A stretch of 64,000 nt of DNA from Pseudomonas sp. R84 (GCF_009834515.1 NZ_CP019426.1:6279501-6343500), one strand, 5' to 3'; counted from the first letter of the stretch, positions 11,018 through 22,290 are shown. The notes: a model not told the origin generated them from the letters alone. A program made the numbers and translations.

Positions 11018-13243
11018 TTAGCTGCTCACCGGCAAAATCGGGCTACCCAACCGCTCCAGCAACGTCGCCTGCGCACTGCGCGGGTTCTGGTTGCCGGTAG
11101 GCGTGTTGCGAATGTAACGACCATCCGACTGCAAGCTCCAGCTGTGGGTGTTGTCGGTCAGATACAGTTCCAGCTCTTTCTTCACCCGGGTCAGCAGTTT
11201 TTTGCCTTCGACCGGGAAGCAAGTCTCAACGCGCTTGTCGAGGTTGCGCTCCATCCAGTCGGCGCTGGAGAGGAACATCTGCTCGTCGCCGCCATTGAGG
11301 AAGTAGAACACGCGGGTATGTTCGAGGAAGCGGCCGATGATCGAGCGCACATGGATATTGTGCGAAACCCCGGCAATCCCCGGACGCAGGCAGCACATAC
11401 CGCGCACCACCAGATCGATGCGCACACCGGACTGGCTGGCCTTGTACAACGCGCGGATGATCTTCGGATCGGTCAGCGAGTTGAACTTGGCGATGATGTG
11501 CGCGGGTTTGCCGTCGAGCGCAAATTGCGTCTCGCGGGTGATCATGTCGAGCATGCCCTTCTTCAGGGTGAACGGCGCATGCAGCAGCTTCTTCATGCGC
11601 AGGGTTTTACCCATGCCGATCAACTGGCTGAACAGTTTGCCGACGTCTTCGCACAAAGCGTCGTCGGAAGTCAGCAAGCTGTAGTCGGTGTACAGCTTGG
11701 CGTTGCCGGCGTGGTAGTTACCGGTGCCGAGGTGCGCGTAACGGACGATCTCGCCCGCCTCGCGACGCAGGATCAGCATCATCTTGGCGTGAGTCTTGAA
11801 GCCGACCACGCCGTAGATCACCACCGCACCGGCCGCTTGCAGACGGCTGGCCAGTTGCAGGTTGGATTCTTCGTCAAACCGCGCACGCAGCTCGATGACC
11901 GCTGTCACTTCCTTGCCGTTACGCGCGGCATCCACCAGCGCATCGACGATCTCGGAGTTGGCGCCGGAGCGGTACAGGGTCTGACGCACAGCGAGAACGT
12001 GCGGGTCTTTGGCGGCCTGACGCAGCAGGTCGACCACCGGGGTGAACGACTCGAACGGGTGCAGCAAGAGAATGTCCTGCTTGCTGACCACGCTGAAGAT
12101 GTTTTCGCTGTTCTGCAGCAGTTTCGGGATCTGCGGGGTGAACGGCGTGTATTGCAGCTCCGGATGACTGTCCAGGCCGGTGATGCTGAACAGGCGTGTC
12201 AGGTTGACCGGGCCGTTGACCTGATACAACTCGCTCTCGCTCAGGTTGAACTGCTTGAGCAGGTAATCCGAGAGGTGTTTTGGGCAGGTATCAGCGACTT
12301 CCAGACGCACCGCATCGCCGTAACGACGTGAGAACAACTCGCCACGCAGGGCGCGGGCCAGGTCTTCGACGTCTTCGGAGTCGAGCGCCAGGTCGGCGTT
12401 TCGGGTCAGACGGAACTGGTAGCAGCCTTTTACCTTCATGCCTTGGAACAGGTCATCGGCGTGAGCGTGGATCATCGACGACAGGAACACATAGTTGTCG
12501 CCCGGGCCACCGACTTCTTCCGGCACCTTGATGATCCGTGGCAGCAAGCGCGGCGCCGGGATGATCGCCAGACCGGAGTCGCGACCAAAGGCGTCGATAC
12601 CTTCGAGCTCGACGATAAAGTTCAGGCTCTTGTTCACCAGCAACGGGAACGGGTGCGTCGGGTCGAGGCCGATCGGGGTGATGATCGGCGCGATCTCGTC
12701 GCGGAAGTAGCGGCGCACCCAGGTCTTCAGCTTGACCGTCCAGTTGCGGCGCCGGATGAAGCGCACTTGGTGCTTTTCCAGCTCCGGCAACAGGATGTCG
12801 TTGAGGATCGCGTACTGACGATCAACGTGACCGTGCACCAGCTCGCTGATCCGCGCCAGCGCTTGATGCGGTTGCAGGCCGTCGGCACCGGCCTGTTCAC
12901 GAGCGAAGGTGATCTGCTTCTTCAGGCCGGCGACGCGGATTTCAAAGAATTCGTCGAGGTTGCTGGAAAAGATCAGCAGGAACTTCAAGCGTTCCAGTAA
13001 CGGATAGGACTCGTCCAGCGCCTGCTCCAGCACGCGGATGTTGAATTGCAGTTGCGAGAGCTCGCGGTGGATGTACAGGCTGCTGTCATCCAGGCCCGGT
13101 ATCGCAATCACTGGCGCCGCCGCGACAGGTTCGGTGACTGGCGCGGGTGGCGCAGGCTCCAGTTCCGGCGGGGTCTCGGTGATTTGCTCGACCACCGGCT
13201 GAGCTTCTTTTACTGCAACTTCCGTGAGTCCTTCGGTATTCAT
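11018..13243 (-). CDS. ppk1: Polyphosphate kinase 1
   Basis: Makes long-chain polyphosphate from ATP through a phosphohistidine intermediate. The 741-residue protein has a proline/glutamate-rich N-terminal extension (about 1-45) before the usual opening [22 protein letters not shown]. Two phospholipase-D-like catalytic domains follow, with the active-site region [20 protein letters not shown] near residue 500. The start at 13243 has AGGAA well placed. The extension is longer than in E. coli Ppk. The gene is downstream of hemB on the opposite side of a 18-bp gap, so hemB and ppk may be co-transcribed. Confidence 0.96.
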   Translation of the reverse strand: MNTEGLTEVAVKEAQPVVEQITETPPELEPAPPAPVTEPVAAAPVIAIPGLDDSSLYIHRELSQLQFNIRVLEQALDESYPLLERLKFLLIFSSNLDEFFEIRVAGLKKQITFAREQAGADGLQPHQALARISELVHGHVDRQYAILNDILLPELEKHQVRFIRRRNWTVKLKTWVRRYFRDEIAPIITPIGLDPTHPFPLLVNKSLNFIVELEGIDAFGRDSGLAIIPAPRLLPRIIKVPEEVGGPGDNYVFLSSMIHAHADDLFQGMKVKGCYQFRLTRNADLALDSEDVEDLARALRGELFSRRYGDAVRLEVADTCPKHLSDYLLKQFNLSESELYQVNGPVNLTRLFSITGLDSHPELQYTPFTPQIPKLLQNSENIFSVVSKQDILLLHPFESFTPVVDLLRQAAKDPHVLAVRQTLYRSGANSEIVDALVDAARNGKEVTAVIELRARFDEESNLQLASRLQAAGAVVIYGVVGFKTHAKMMLILRREAGEIVRYAHLGTGNYHAGNAKLYTDYSLLTSDDALCEDVGKLFSQLIGMGKTLRMKKLLHAPFTLKKGMLDMITRETQFALDGKPAHIIAKFNSLTDPKIIRALYKASQSGVRIDLVVRGMCCLRPGIAGVSHNIHVRSIIGRFLEHTRVFYFLNGGDEQMFLSSADWMERNLDKRVETCFPVEGKKLLTRVKKELELYLTDNTHSWSLQSDGRYIRNTPTGNQNPRSAQATLLERLGSPILPVSS

Positions 13244-13261
13244 TGAATGTTCCTGGGAGGG

Positions 13262-14401
<1,140 letters not shown>

Positions 14402-14482
14402 TCACGTCGAGACACATTTGGACACTTTCATGAATGTGTCCGAAGGGTTAGGCTGCGCGTTCATTTCGCCAGCACCCAGACA

Positions 14483-15133
14483 ATGCTCCAACAATTTCTG
14501 CATGACTTTGGCTACTTTGCCTTGTTCCTCGGCACGTTTTTCGAAGGCGAAACCATTCTGGTGCTCGCGGGCTTCCTCGCGTTCCGTGGATACATGGACA
14601 TCAACCTGGTGGTGGTTGTGGCGTTCTGCGGCAGCTATGCCGGCGATCAGCTGTGGTACTTCCTGGGGCGCAAGCACGGGCGCAAATTACTCGCGCGCAA
14701 ACCGCGCTGGCAGCTGATGGGCGACCGCGCGCTGGAGCACATTCGCAAGCATCCGGACATATGGGTGCTGAGTTTCCGTTTCGTTTACGGTCTGCGCACG
14801 GTGATGCCGGTGGCGATCGGTCTGTCGGGTTATCCGCCGGGCCGTTATCTGCTGCTCAACGGCATCGGTGCGGCGATCTGGGCGACCGCGCTGGCGGCGG
14901 CGGCTTACCACTTCGGCGCGGTGCTTGAAGGCATGCTCGGCAGCATCAAGAAGTACGAGCTGTGGGTACTCGGCGCGCTGCTGATTCTTGGCGTTGGCCT
15001 GTGGCTGCGCCGCCGCTTCAAGAATGCGCGGCTGGCCAAACAGGTCTACGCCGACGAGCAAGCCGCGAAAGCTGCACTGCTGAATCAAGCCGAAGAGTCC
15101 AAGCCCGCCGAACCGAAGACGCCAGCCGAGTAA
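14483..15133 (+). CDS. DedA family membrane protein
   Basis: Inner-membrane protein of 216 residues in the DedA/SNARE-associated (VTT) family. Members support envelope homeostasis and are implicated in lipid-carrier (undecaprenyl phosphate) recycling. Hallmarks are the re-entrant segment FLGTFFEGETILVLAGFLAF with the conserved acidic residue, GDQLWYFLGRKHG, and RFVYGLRTVMPVAIGLSGYP with the conserved arginine. The C-terminal tail after the last helix is Lys/Glu/Ala rich. It is divergent from hemB. The exact substrate is not known for this copy. Confidence 0.88.
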   Translation: MLQQFLHDFGYFALFLGTFFEGETILVLAGFLAFRGYMDINLVVVVAFCGSYAGDQLWYFLGRKHGRKLLARKPRWQLMGDRALEHIRKHPDIWVLSFRFVYGLRTVMPVAIGLSGYPPGRYLLLNGIGAAIWATALAAAAYHFGAVLEGMLGSIKKYELWVLGALLILGVGLWLRRRFKNARLAKQVYADEQAAKAALLNQAEESKPAEPKTPAE

Positions 15134-15424
15134 CTCGTTGGCGACTTGCTGCAAGCCCGCCGGCACTGAGCGGGCTGGCCGCCCCTCTCAGTCAGATACG
15201 TCACTTTTAACCTCGCTGCTCTGGCGCATTCACGTTCGCCAGCGGCGTTCTCACGCCAAAAATCTCTCGCTCGTTACGTAGCAGGCAACCGCAAATAATG
15301 AACACCCCGGCGTTGTTGCGATCCATGTAGAAAGCGTTCCATGCAGGTGCAGCCACCACTTGAGCCTATGGCAACGCGCGATAATTTAGTGGACATTTAG
15401 CGCCATGAATCTGGAGAGAAACCC

Positions 15425-16093
15425 ATGAGCAAAAAAGTTGCAGTGATCCTGTCCGGCAGTGGCGTGTACGACGGCGCCGAAATCCATGAAAGCGTGATCA
15501 CCCTGCTGCGCCTCGACCAACGTGGCGCGCAGGTACAGTGCTTCGCCCCGAACATCGCGCAATTGCACGTGATCAACCACCTGACCGGCGAAGAAATGCC
15601 CGAGTCGCGCAACGTCCTGGTGGAATCCGCGCGCATTGCCCGCGGCAACATCAAGGACATCCGCGATGCTGACGTCGATGATTTCGATGCGCTGATCGTG
15701 CCGGGCGGTTTTGGTGCGGCGAAGAATCTTTCGAACTTCGCCGTCGAAGGCGCTGGCTGCAGCGTGCAGCCGGAAGTGCTGGCGCTGGCCGAGGCATTTG
15801 CCGAAGCGGGCAAACCCGTCGGCCTGATGTGCATCTCGCCGGCACTCGCGGCGAAGATCTACGGCCCGGGCGTGACCTGCACCATCGGTAACGACACCGA
15901 CACCGCCACGGCGATGAACAAGATGGGCGCCACCCATGAGGATTGTGCGGTAACGGAAATCATCGAAGACAAGGCGCGTAAACTGGTGACGACCCCGGCT
16001 TACATGCTGGCGCAGAACATCAGTGAGGCGGCTTCGGGGATCAACAAGCTGGTCGACCGTGTGCTCGAACTGACCCACGAAAACGACGCCTGA
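15425..16093 (+). CDS. elbB: ElbB, glyoxalase III-like isoprenoid-associated protein
   Basis: A cytoplasmic protein of the DJ-1/PfpI superfamily, 222 residues. Visible features are the N-terminal GSGVYDGAEIHESVI, the loop VPGGFGAAKNLSNFA, and the nucleophile elbow PVGLMCISPAL carrying the conserved cysteine. E. coli ElbB has weak glyoxalase activity and was linked to isoprenoid synthesis, but its physiological role is unsettled. AGAGAAACCC gives a good ribosome site. The 290 bp before it contain no gene. A REP doublet follows. Confidence 0.93.
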   Translation: MSKKVAVILSGSGVYDGAEIHESVITLLRLDQRGAQVQCFAPNIAQLHVINHLTGEEMPESRNVLVESARIARGNIKDIRDADVDDFDALIVPGGFGAAKNLSNFAVEGAGCSVQPEVLALAEAFAEAGKPVGLMCISPALAAKIYGPGVTCTIGNDTDTATAMNKMGATHEDCAVTEIIEDKARKLVTTPAYMLAQNISEAASGINKLVDRVLELTHENDA

Positions 16094-16116
16094 TCCCCCG
16101 CAGCACACACGACAAC

Positions 16117-16205
16117 TGTGGGAGCGAGCCTGCTCGCGAATGCGGTGTGTCATTCAACTCGATGTTGTCTGATACAACGCCTTCGCGAGCAGGCTCGCTC
16201 CCACA
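16117..16205. repeat. REP doublet
   Basis: Inverted copies tgtgggagcgagcctgctcg (from 16117) and its reverse complement (ending 16205) with a unique centre of about 40 bp, between elbB and yaiI. Confidence 0.9.
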
Positions 16206-16222
16206 GGGGATTTGTGTAGGGC

Positions 16223-16678
16223 TTAAGGTTTTCGCGTCAGTCGGGTGAGAATCCGGTCCAGTGCATTGGCGAACGCCTGCTTCTCGCGATCGCCAAACGG
16301 CGCCGGCCCGCCGCTCATCTGGCCCTGCTCGCGCAGATCGGTGAACAGGTTGCGCACGGCCAGGCGCTCGCCCATGTTCTGCGCATCGAACTCCTTACCG
16401 CGCGGATCCAGCGCCGCGACGCCCTTCTTCACCAGCCGGTCGGCCAGCGGGATATCGCTGCAGATCACCAGTTCACCAGGCACCGCGTGCTCGACCAGAT
16501 AATCGTCTGCCGCATCCGGGCCGCTCGGCACCACGATCAGTTTGACGATGGCCAGCCCCGGTTTGATCTGCGGCTGCCCGGCCACCAGCACCACTTCAAA
16601 CTGACGCTTGAGGGCGAACTTCACCACCAGATCCTTCGCCGCCCGTGGGCAGGCGTCGGCATCGATCCATACACGCAT
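16223..16678 (-). CDS. yaiI: YaiI/YqxD family protein (UPF0178)
   Basis: A 151-residue protein of the UPF0178 family, related to PIN/NYN-type nuclease folds. It begins MRVWIDADACPRAAKDLVVK, the diagnostic family opening with acidic residues. DIPLADRLVKKGVAALDPRG and ADDYLV are also conserved. The ATG at 16678, with AGAGGTAAAG upstream, was chosen over an upstream in-frame start at 16699. The biochemical role is not established. Confidence 0.88.
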   Translation of the reverse strand: MRVWIDADACPRAAKDLVVKFALKRQFEVVLVAGQPQIKPGLAIVKLIVVPSGPDAADDYLVEHAVPGELVICSDIPLADRLVKKGVAALDPRGKEFDAQNMGERLAVRNLFTDLREQGQMSGGPAPFGDREKQAFANALDRILTRLTRKP

Positions 16679-16696
16679 TTTCTTTACCTCTAAAAG

Positions 16697-16796
16697 CAAA
16701 AGATCGCAGCCTGCGGCAGCTCACAGAGTGCGCGTCGTGCCGCAATATTGCGACATGCTACGCCCCTGTAGGAGCTGCCGAAGGCTGCGATCTTTT
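16697..16796. repeat. REP pair of the 'aggagctgccgaaggctgcgatc' class
   Basis: Inverted copies AAAAGATCGCAGCCTGCGGCAGCT (from 16697) and AGGAGCTGCCGAAGGCTGCGATC (to 16796). This is a second REP family, distinct from the gagcgagcctgctcgc type. A single copy recurs at 52394. Confidence 0.85.
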
Positions 16797-16810
16797 AAGG
16801 GAGCACTCAA

Positions 16811-18709
16811 TCAAGCAGCCGAAACCCGCCGCTTCTCCGCCACCCAACTACGCCCATACAACACACCAATCGCCAGAATCGCCACCGCCTGCGCCGTTAA
16901 CGAATACGCATCGGCATGAATGCCCAGCCAATCGAATTCAAAGAACGCCACCGGCCGCGTGCCGAAGATCCCGGCTTCCTGCAAGGCCTTCACACCGTGC
17001 CCGGCAAACACCACCGACAGCGCACACAGCAGCGCCGCGTTGATGCTGAAGAACAGCGTCAGCGGCAGTTTCGCCGAACCGCGCAGAATCACCCACGCCA
17101 GACCCACCAGCAGCACCAGCGCCGTCGCCCCGCCCGCAAGCACCGCGTCATGCCCGGCAGGACCGGCCTGCAACCACAGGGTTTCGTAGAACAGGATCAC
17201 TTCGAACAACTCGCGGTACACCGAGAAGAACGCGAGGATCGCGAAACCGAAACGTCCGCCGCCACCAACCAGGCTGCTCTTGATGTAATCCTGCCAGGCC
17301 GCTGCGTGGCGACGGTCATGCATCCACACGCCGAGCCACAAGACCATGACACTGGCGAACAGCGCTGTTGCGCCTTCGAGCAGTTCACGCTGCGAGCCAC
17401 TGACATCGATCACATACGCTGCCAGCGCCCAGGTGCCGAGGCCGGCCAGCAGCGCCAGCCCCCAACCGACGTTGACGCTGCGCACCGCCGATTGCTGGCC
17501 GGTGTTACGCAGGAAGGCGAGGATCGCCGCCAGCACCAGAATCGCTTCCAGACCTTCGCGCAGCAGAATCAGTAAACCGGAGATGTAGCTCAGCGACCAG
17601 CTCAGACCATCGCTGCCAAGCAGGCCGGCAGACTCTTTTAGCTTGGCCTTGGCCACGTTCAGGCGCTGCTCGGCCTGCTCGACCGGCAAGCCGTCCTGCA
17701 ACGATTGCCGGTACGCCATCAGCGATTTTTCGGTGTCCTTGCGCACGTTGGCGTCGACGTTATCCAGCGAGCTCTCGACCAGCTCGAAGCCTTCCAGATA
17801 GGCCGCGACCGACAGGTCATAAGCCTGATCGTGATCACCGGAGCGATACGCCGCCAAGCTCTTGTCCAGCGTTGCGGCGGTGTAGTCGAGCAACTGCGCC
17901 GGACCACGCTTGACCTGCGGCGGCTGCGCGCGTTGCGCACGAAATGTCGCCGCCGCTTGCGGGCCTTCGGCAGCCTGCACTTCGGCCGGGGTCTGGCGGG
18001 CCAGATCGGCGATGTTGTAGCTCTTCTCCGACTTGGCCGCCGCCGGATCGGCGCTGAAGCCGGCGATGTAAGTCGCCAGATCCCAGCGCTGACGATCGTC
18101 AAGCTGATCGGCAAACGCCGGCATGTCGGTGCCTTCGACGCCTTGGCCGAGGGTGTTGTAGATCGCGTACAGGCTCAGGTGATCCAACCGCGCCGCATCA
18201 CGCAGATTGGCGGGTGCCGGGGTCATGCCGAGTCCCGCCGGGCCGTCACCGGCGCCGCTGTCACCGTGGCACACCGAGCAATTCTGCGCATAGAGCGGTG
18301 CGCCGCGAGTCGGATCCGGAGTGATGATCGGTGCCTGGCTGACTTCATAGGCTACCGCCAGTTGCGCGCCCAGTTGCCGCGCCTGACGAGCCACTTCGGC
18401 GCCGTCCTGCTTCGCGGTGATCGCTGCCTTCAATGCGCTGACACCTTGCTCCAACGCAGCTTTTTCAGGCTTGGCCGGCATGCCGGCGATCAAGCCTTGC
18501 AGCGCTTGGGTGAACTCCAGTTGCTCGCGATATTCGGAGTCATCGACCACCTTGCCTGCGGCTACCGTCGGCGGGTAGTCGGCGCTGATGTAGTCGAGCA
18601 GGTGCAGCGCTTGCGGTGCGCCTTCCGCGGTATCGGCCAGCAGATTGAAGCTGCTCAGGGCAAACAGCGGGAACACCAGCCAGGCCAGGAAACGGGACGA
18701 GGCAGTCAT
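16811..18709 (-). CDS. FTR1-family iron permease fused to a cytochrome c domain
   Basis: High-affinity iron uptake permease, 632 residues. A signal peptide (about 1-25) leads into a periplasmic segment. Then comes a class I cytochrome c domain with haem site CSVCH (144-148) and axial Met in TDMPAF (about 194-199). A helical EfeO-like linker follows, and the FTR1 membrane domain has two REXXE iron-binding motifs, REGLE (384-388) and RELFE (499-503). FTR1 permeases take up ferric iron made by a partner oxidase, and the fused haem domain may provide that redox step. No efeB or efeO gene is adjacent. A large inverted repeat sits just before the start. Confidence 0.92.
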   Translation of the reverse strand: MTASSRFLAWLVFPLFALSSFNLLADTAEGAPQALHLLDYISADYPPTVAAGKVVDDSEYREQLEFTQALQGLIAGMPAKPEKAALEQGVSALKAAITAKQDGAEVARQARQLGAQLAVAYEVSQAPIITPDPTRGAPLYAQNCSVCHGDSGAGDGPAGLGMTPAPANLRDAARLDHLSLYAIYNTLGQGVEGTDMPAFADQLDDRQRWDLATYIAGFSADPAAAKSEKSYNIADLARQTPAEVQAAEGPQAAATFRAQRAQPPQVKRGPAQLLDYTAATLDKSLAAYRSGDHDQAYDLSVAAYLEGFELVESSLDNVDANVRKDTEKSLMAYRQSLQDGLPVEQAEQRLNVAKAKLKESAGLLGSDGLSWSLSYISGLLILLREGLEAILVLAAILAFLRNTGQQSAVRSVNVGWGLALLAGLGTWALAAYVIDVSGSQRELLEGATALFASVMVLWLGVWMHDRRHAAAWQDYIKSSLVGGGGRFGFAILAFFSVYRELFEVILFYETLWLQAGPAGHDAVLAGGATALVLLVGLAWVILRGSAKLPLTLFFSINAALLCALSVVFAGHGVKALQEAGIFGTRPVAFFEFDWLGIHADAYSLTAQAVAILAIGVLYGRSWVAEKRRVSAA

Positions 18710-18724
18710 GAAGAATTCTCAAAT

Positions 18725-18766
18725 GGAAATGCGAAGTTACATATTGTTCACTTCGAACGCATTTCC
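18725..18766. promoter_or_regulatory. Inverted repeat upstream of the FTR1 gene
   Basis: GGAAATGCG at 18725-18733 and CGCATTTCC at 18758-18766 are perfect inverted arms. The inner AAGT/ACTT bases extend the symmetry. It lies 16-57 bases before the FTR1 start, so it is either an operator or a 5'-UTR stem-loop. It is not a good match to the 19-bp Fur box. Confidence 0.5.
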
Positions 18767-18897
18767 CTCAAGCTTTGTCGATGCCGCGTCAGACATGACG
18801 CGAGCTATCGGAGAAAAAAACGACACATCACTTAGCCACTATTGCACCCTATACTGAGCTAACTGTCGCATTTCCCGCTCAAGGATGAACCCCTTTC

Positions 18898-20298
18898 ATG
18901 CGCCATCGCTTGCACTTGCCCCTGTTGATCGCCGCCGTTGTGCAACTGAGCGGCTGCGGTGCGTATCGCAATTACGATATGGAACTGCAACAGACCACCG
19001 ACCAGTTCAAGGCCGGCAACATCGACAGCGCCCTGTCCGTGATCGAAGCGAACAATCCGGCCCCGGAAAAAGACCTGCTCTACTATTTCGAAAAGGGCGC
19101 CGTACTGAGTGCCGGCGGCGAGTTTGCGCAGAGCCAGACCACCTGGCGCAGCGCCGAGCAGATGATCATCGAGCGCCAGGACACCATTGAAACCACCGGC
19201 GACAAGTTGCTCGCCGCCATGGGCGATCACTGGGGCAGCATCATCAATGACAAGCTGCGCCGCTACGATGGTTACGACTACGAAAAAGTCATGCTGACCA
19301 CACAAATGGCCCTCAACCAACTGGCCATGAATGATTTTGACGGCGCCCGTGCCGACATCAAGAAAACCCACGAGCGCGAAGCGCTGATCGCCCGCCAGCG
19401 GGAGCTGGAATACGAGCGTGTCGAAGAAGCGGCCAAGGCCAGCGGCGCCCGCGTCCATTACAAGGATCTGCAAGGCTACCCGGTGGTCATGCTGGAATCT
19501 TCCGCCGTCATCGCCTTGAAGAACGGCTATCAGAGCGCGTTCAGTCACTATCTTGCCGGCTTCACCTATGAAGCGCTGGGCGAGAAAGATCTGGCAGCGC
19601 CCGGCTATCGTCAGGCAATAGAACTGCGTCCGGACATGGCGTTTTTCCAGCAGGCATTGCGCGACCTCGACAGCCCTGGACTGAAGGTAGACGAAAGCGA
19701 TGTGCTGATCATCGTGCAGAGCGGCCTGGCGCCGGCTCGCAGTTCCGTGCGCGTGCCCTACCCGGTGAAGTTGGCGGACGGGCAAGTCATCGTTGCCAAT
19801 GTATCGTTTCCCGTGATGGTCCCTGACACTTCGACCCCGGCGTTCAATCAAGTGAGCATCGACGGTCGTCAGAAAAAGCTGATCGCCGTCAACAGCATTA
19901 CCGACATGTCCTTGCGTACGCTGCGTGACGACATGCCGGGCATTATCCAGCGCACAACCTATCGGGCATTTCTGGCGGCCGATGTTCAGGCAACGGACAA
20001 TCGACGCGATCCGAGCAAAGCCTCCTACGTCACTCACTGGGATGGCTTCGAGCAAGCCGACACCCGTACCTGGCGAACCCTGCCCAACCTCACCCAAGTT
20101 GTGCGCCTGCGCCTGAAAAAAGGTGAGCACCTGATCAGCCTGCCCAACGCGCCCGGGGCTGCGCCACTGAAAATCCGCATCGACCAGAACCGCCAGGTCA
20201 TCAACTTGCGTGCCTTGGGTGATCGGGTGTTTGCCAATGGCAGCGCATTCCAGTCGGACGGGGCGTCGGCAAGGAGCGTGGTATCCAACCTGAAATAA
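18898..20298 (+). CDS. COG3014-type outer-membrane lipoprotein, copy 1
   Basis: A 466-residue predicted lipoprotein. The lipobox LSGC puts the lipidated Cys at about 20. Several TPR-like helical repeats follow (AGNIDSALSVIE, DFDGARADIKKTHERE, GEKDLAAPGYRQAIELRPD). The C-terminal part is rich in beta strands (TRTWRTLPNLTQVVRLRL). It is clearly paralogous to the next gene, with similarity over the full length. Unlike copy 2 it lacks the Gly-rich hydrophobic segment before ADTRTWRTLP and has a polar insert there. Function is unknown. Clustering with YcfL and LpoB-like proteins suggests a cell-envelope or peptidoglycan-related role, by association only. Confidence 0.8.
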   Translation: MRHRLHLPLLIAAVVQLSGCGAYRNYDMELQQTTDQFKAGNIDSALSVIEANNPAPEKDLLYYFEKGAVLSAGGEFAQSQTTWRSAEQMIIERQDTIETTGDKLLAAMGDHWGSIINDKLRRYDGYDYEKVMLTTQMALNQLAMNDFDGARADIKKTHEREALIARQRELEYERVEEAAKASGARVHYKDLQGYPVVMLESSAVIALKNGYQSAFSHYLAGFTYEALGEKDLAAPGYRQAIELRPDMAFFQQALRDLDSPGLKVDESDVLIIVQSGLAPARSSVRVPYPVKLADGQVIVANVSFPVMVPDTSTPAFNQVSIDGRQKKLIAVNSITDMSLRTLRDDMPGIIQRTTYRAFLAADVQATDNRRDPSKASYVTHWDGFEQADTRTWRTLPNLTQVVRLRLKKGEHLISLPNAPGAAPLKIRIDQNRQVINLRALGDRVFANGSAFQSDGASARSVVSNLK

Positions 20299-20505
20299 GC
20301 AATGGCACCAAACTAACAAGTGAGATTAAAAAGCTATTACATAGCCATCACCGCCTGCTTATAATGCCGCGCCCGCGTTATTGCGCTCGGGCATTAAAGC
20401 TCCTCAGGTTATGAGGAATTGGCAGGAGGCCAGCGCCACTGCCGATGGGTCACACCAGCCCGACCAGCATCCGCGGCTGTATTACTCCAGGGAAGAAGTA
20501 CCCCC

Positions 20506-21900
20506 ATGGCATTCCGCGCCCCCACTCTGATCGCGCTCAGCGCCGTCACGTTGCTGTCCGGCTGTTCGGCGTTTCGCAACTACGACTCGGAACTGGCACA
20601 GACCAACCAGCAACTGGCCACCGGCAACGTCGACGCCGCGCTGACTTTGCTGGAAAAGAACAACACCGGCCCCGACAAAGACCTGCTCTATTACTTCGAG
20701 AAAGGTGAGTTGCTGCGCGCCAAGGGCGACCTTTCGGGCAGCCAGAATGCCTGGACCAGCGCCGATGGGGTGGTGGGTCAGTGGGAGGACTCGGTCAAGC
20801 TCGACACCGGTAAGTACCTGGCTCAGTTCGGCAGCTTCATCGTCAACGACAAAGTGCGTCGCTACGAAGGCTACGACTACGAAAAAGTCATGCTGACCAC
20901 GCAGATGGCCCTGAACCTGCTGGCGGTCAATGACTTCGACGGCGCACGTACTGCGATCAAGAAAACTCACGAACGTGAAGCAGTGATCGCCGACCTGCGC
21001 GACAAGGAATACCTCAAGAGCGAAGAAGAGGCCGAAAAAGAAGGCATCAAGACGCAGTACAAGGACTTGCAGGGTTATCCGGTCGCCAGCCTCGACGCAC
21101 CGGAAGTGGTGGGTCTGAAGAACAGCTACCAGAGTGCCTTCAGCCATTATCTGTCCGGCTTCGTCTATGAAGCGCTGGGCGAAAAAGGCCTGGCTGCACC
21201 GGGCTACCGCAAGGCTGCCGAACTGCGCCCGAACACGCCGCTGCTGGAGCAGGCGCTGGTCAATCTCGACAAGCCGAGCAAGTCCGACGACAGCGACATT
21301 CTGATCGTGGTGCAAAGCGGTCTGGCGCCGGCCCGTGATTCGATCCGTGTGCCACTGCCATTGCCGATCTCCAACAACGTGGTGATCACACCGCTGTCGT
21401 TCCCGATCATCAAACCTGACACCTCTACGGCGACGTTCGCGCAAATCGGCGTCGACGGTCAGCAGGTCGATCTGACCGCGCTCAACAGCACCACCGCCAT
21501 GTCCCGCCGCGCCCTGCGTGACGACATGCCGGGGATCATCCTGCGCACCACCGTGCGGGCGATCACCAAAGGCGTGGCGCAGAAGCAGATCAACGAAACC
21601 AACCCGCTGGCCGGTCTGGCCGTCGGTATCTCTTCAGCTGTGCTCGAAGGTGCCGATACCCGTACGTGGCGCACCCTGCCGGACTACACCCAAGTGGTGC
21701 GTCTGCGTCTGAAAAAGGGTGAGCATCAGGTTACCCTGCCAAGCGCCGTGGGCGGTTCGGTGGTCAAGGTCACTGTCGATCAGCGTTATCAAGTGATCAC
21801 TTTGCGCGCCGTGGGCAACCAGGTGTTCGCCGGCGGCCTCGCCGCACACGTCATCCCGAGCGCCGGCGCGACCAACGTCGCCAGCCTCAAACAACCTTAA
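20506..21900 (+). CDS. COG3014-type outer-membrane lipoprotein, copy 2
   Basis: A 464-residue lipoprotein, tandem paralogue of the preceding gene. The ATG at 20506 gives signal sequence MAFRAPTLIALSAVTLLSGC with the lipidated Cys at about 20. An open frame 29 codons further upstream has no signal peptide. TPR-like repeats fill the first half. Near residue 365-380 it keeps a Gly/Ala-rich hydrophobic stretch (NPLAGLAVGISSAVLEG), a likely membrane-interacting hairpin that copy 1 lacks. It heads a tight run with ycfL and lpoB (15-bp and 36-bp gaps). Confidence 0.82.
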   Translation: MAFRAPTLIALSAVTLLSGCSAFRNYDSELAQTNQQLATGNVDAALTLLEKNNTGPDKDLLYYFEKGELLRAKGDLSGSQNAWTSADGVVGQWEDSVKLDTGKYLAQFGSFIVNDKVRRYEGYDYEKVMLTTQMALNLLAVNDFDGARTAIKKTHEREAVIADLRDKEYLKSEEEAEKEGIKTQYKDLQGYPVASLDAPEVVGLKNSYQSAFSHYLSGFVYEALGEKGLAAPGYRKAAELRPNTPLLEQALVNLDKPSKSDDSDILIVVQSGLAPARDSIRVPLPLPISNNVVITPLSFPIIKPDTSTATFAQIGVDGQQVDLTALNSTTAMSRRALRDDMPGIILRTTVRAITKGVAQKQINETNPLAGLAVGISSAVLEGADTRTWRTLPDYTQVVRLRLKKGEHQVTLPSAVGGSVVKVTVDQRYQVITLRAVGNQVFAGGLAAHVIPSAGATNVASLKQP

Positions 21901-21915
21901 GAACGGAGTCTTTGC

Positions 21916-22290
21916 ATGCGTTTCAAACTCATCGCCGTCGCCGCCCTCGCCTTGCTGGCGAGCGGCTGCGCCACCCCGCCACCGCCAGAGCCGGGCAGCG
22001 CCGCGAGCAAAGTCGTGGCCATGGGTCCGCAGAAACACATCGTCGTCGGCGCCATGCGCGTCGCCCGCGAAAACGGCTTCATGACGGTCAATGTGCAGTT
22101 GAGCAACACCCTCAACAGCAACAAGATTTTCTACTACCGCTTCGCCTGGCTCGGCGCGGAAGGCTTCCCGATTGCCGAAGAAGAAGTCTGGAAAAGCCAA
22201 ATGATGTACGGCGCCCAGACCAGCTTCATTCAAGGCATCGCCCCGACCCCGAAAGCCGTGGACTTCCGTCTGGAAATCAAGACGCCGTAA
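21916..22290 (+). CDS. ycfL: YcfL family lipoprotein (DUF1425)
   Basis: A 124-residue lipoprotein with signal peptide and lipobox ASGC (Cys at about 17), followed by a beta-rich DUF1425 domain (VNVQLSNTLNSNKIFYYRFAW). In E. coli ycfL sits next to lpoB (ycfM), and the same pairing is seen here, which supports the assignment. The molecular role is unknown. It was probably transcribed with the neighbouring lipoproteins. Confidence 0.82.
   Translation: MRFKLIAVAALALLASGCATPPPPEPGSAASKVVAMGPQKHIVVGAMRVARENGFMTVNVQLSNTLNSNKIFYYRFAWLGAEGFPIAEEEVWKSQMMYGAQTSFIQGIAPTPKAVDFRLEIKTP

Noticed and set aside
18720..18770. Fur box before the FTR1 gene
   Set aside because: The palindrome there does not have the GATAATGATAATCATTATC pattern.
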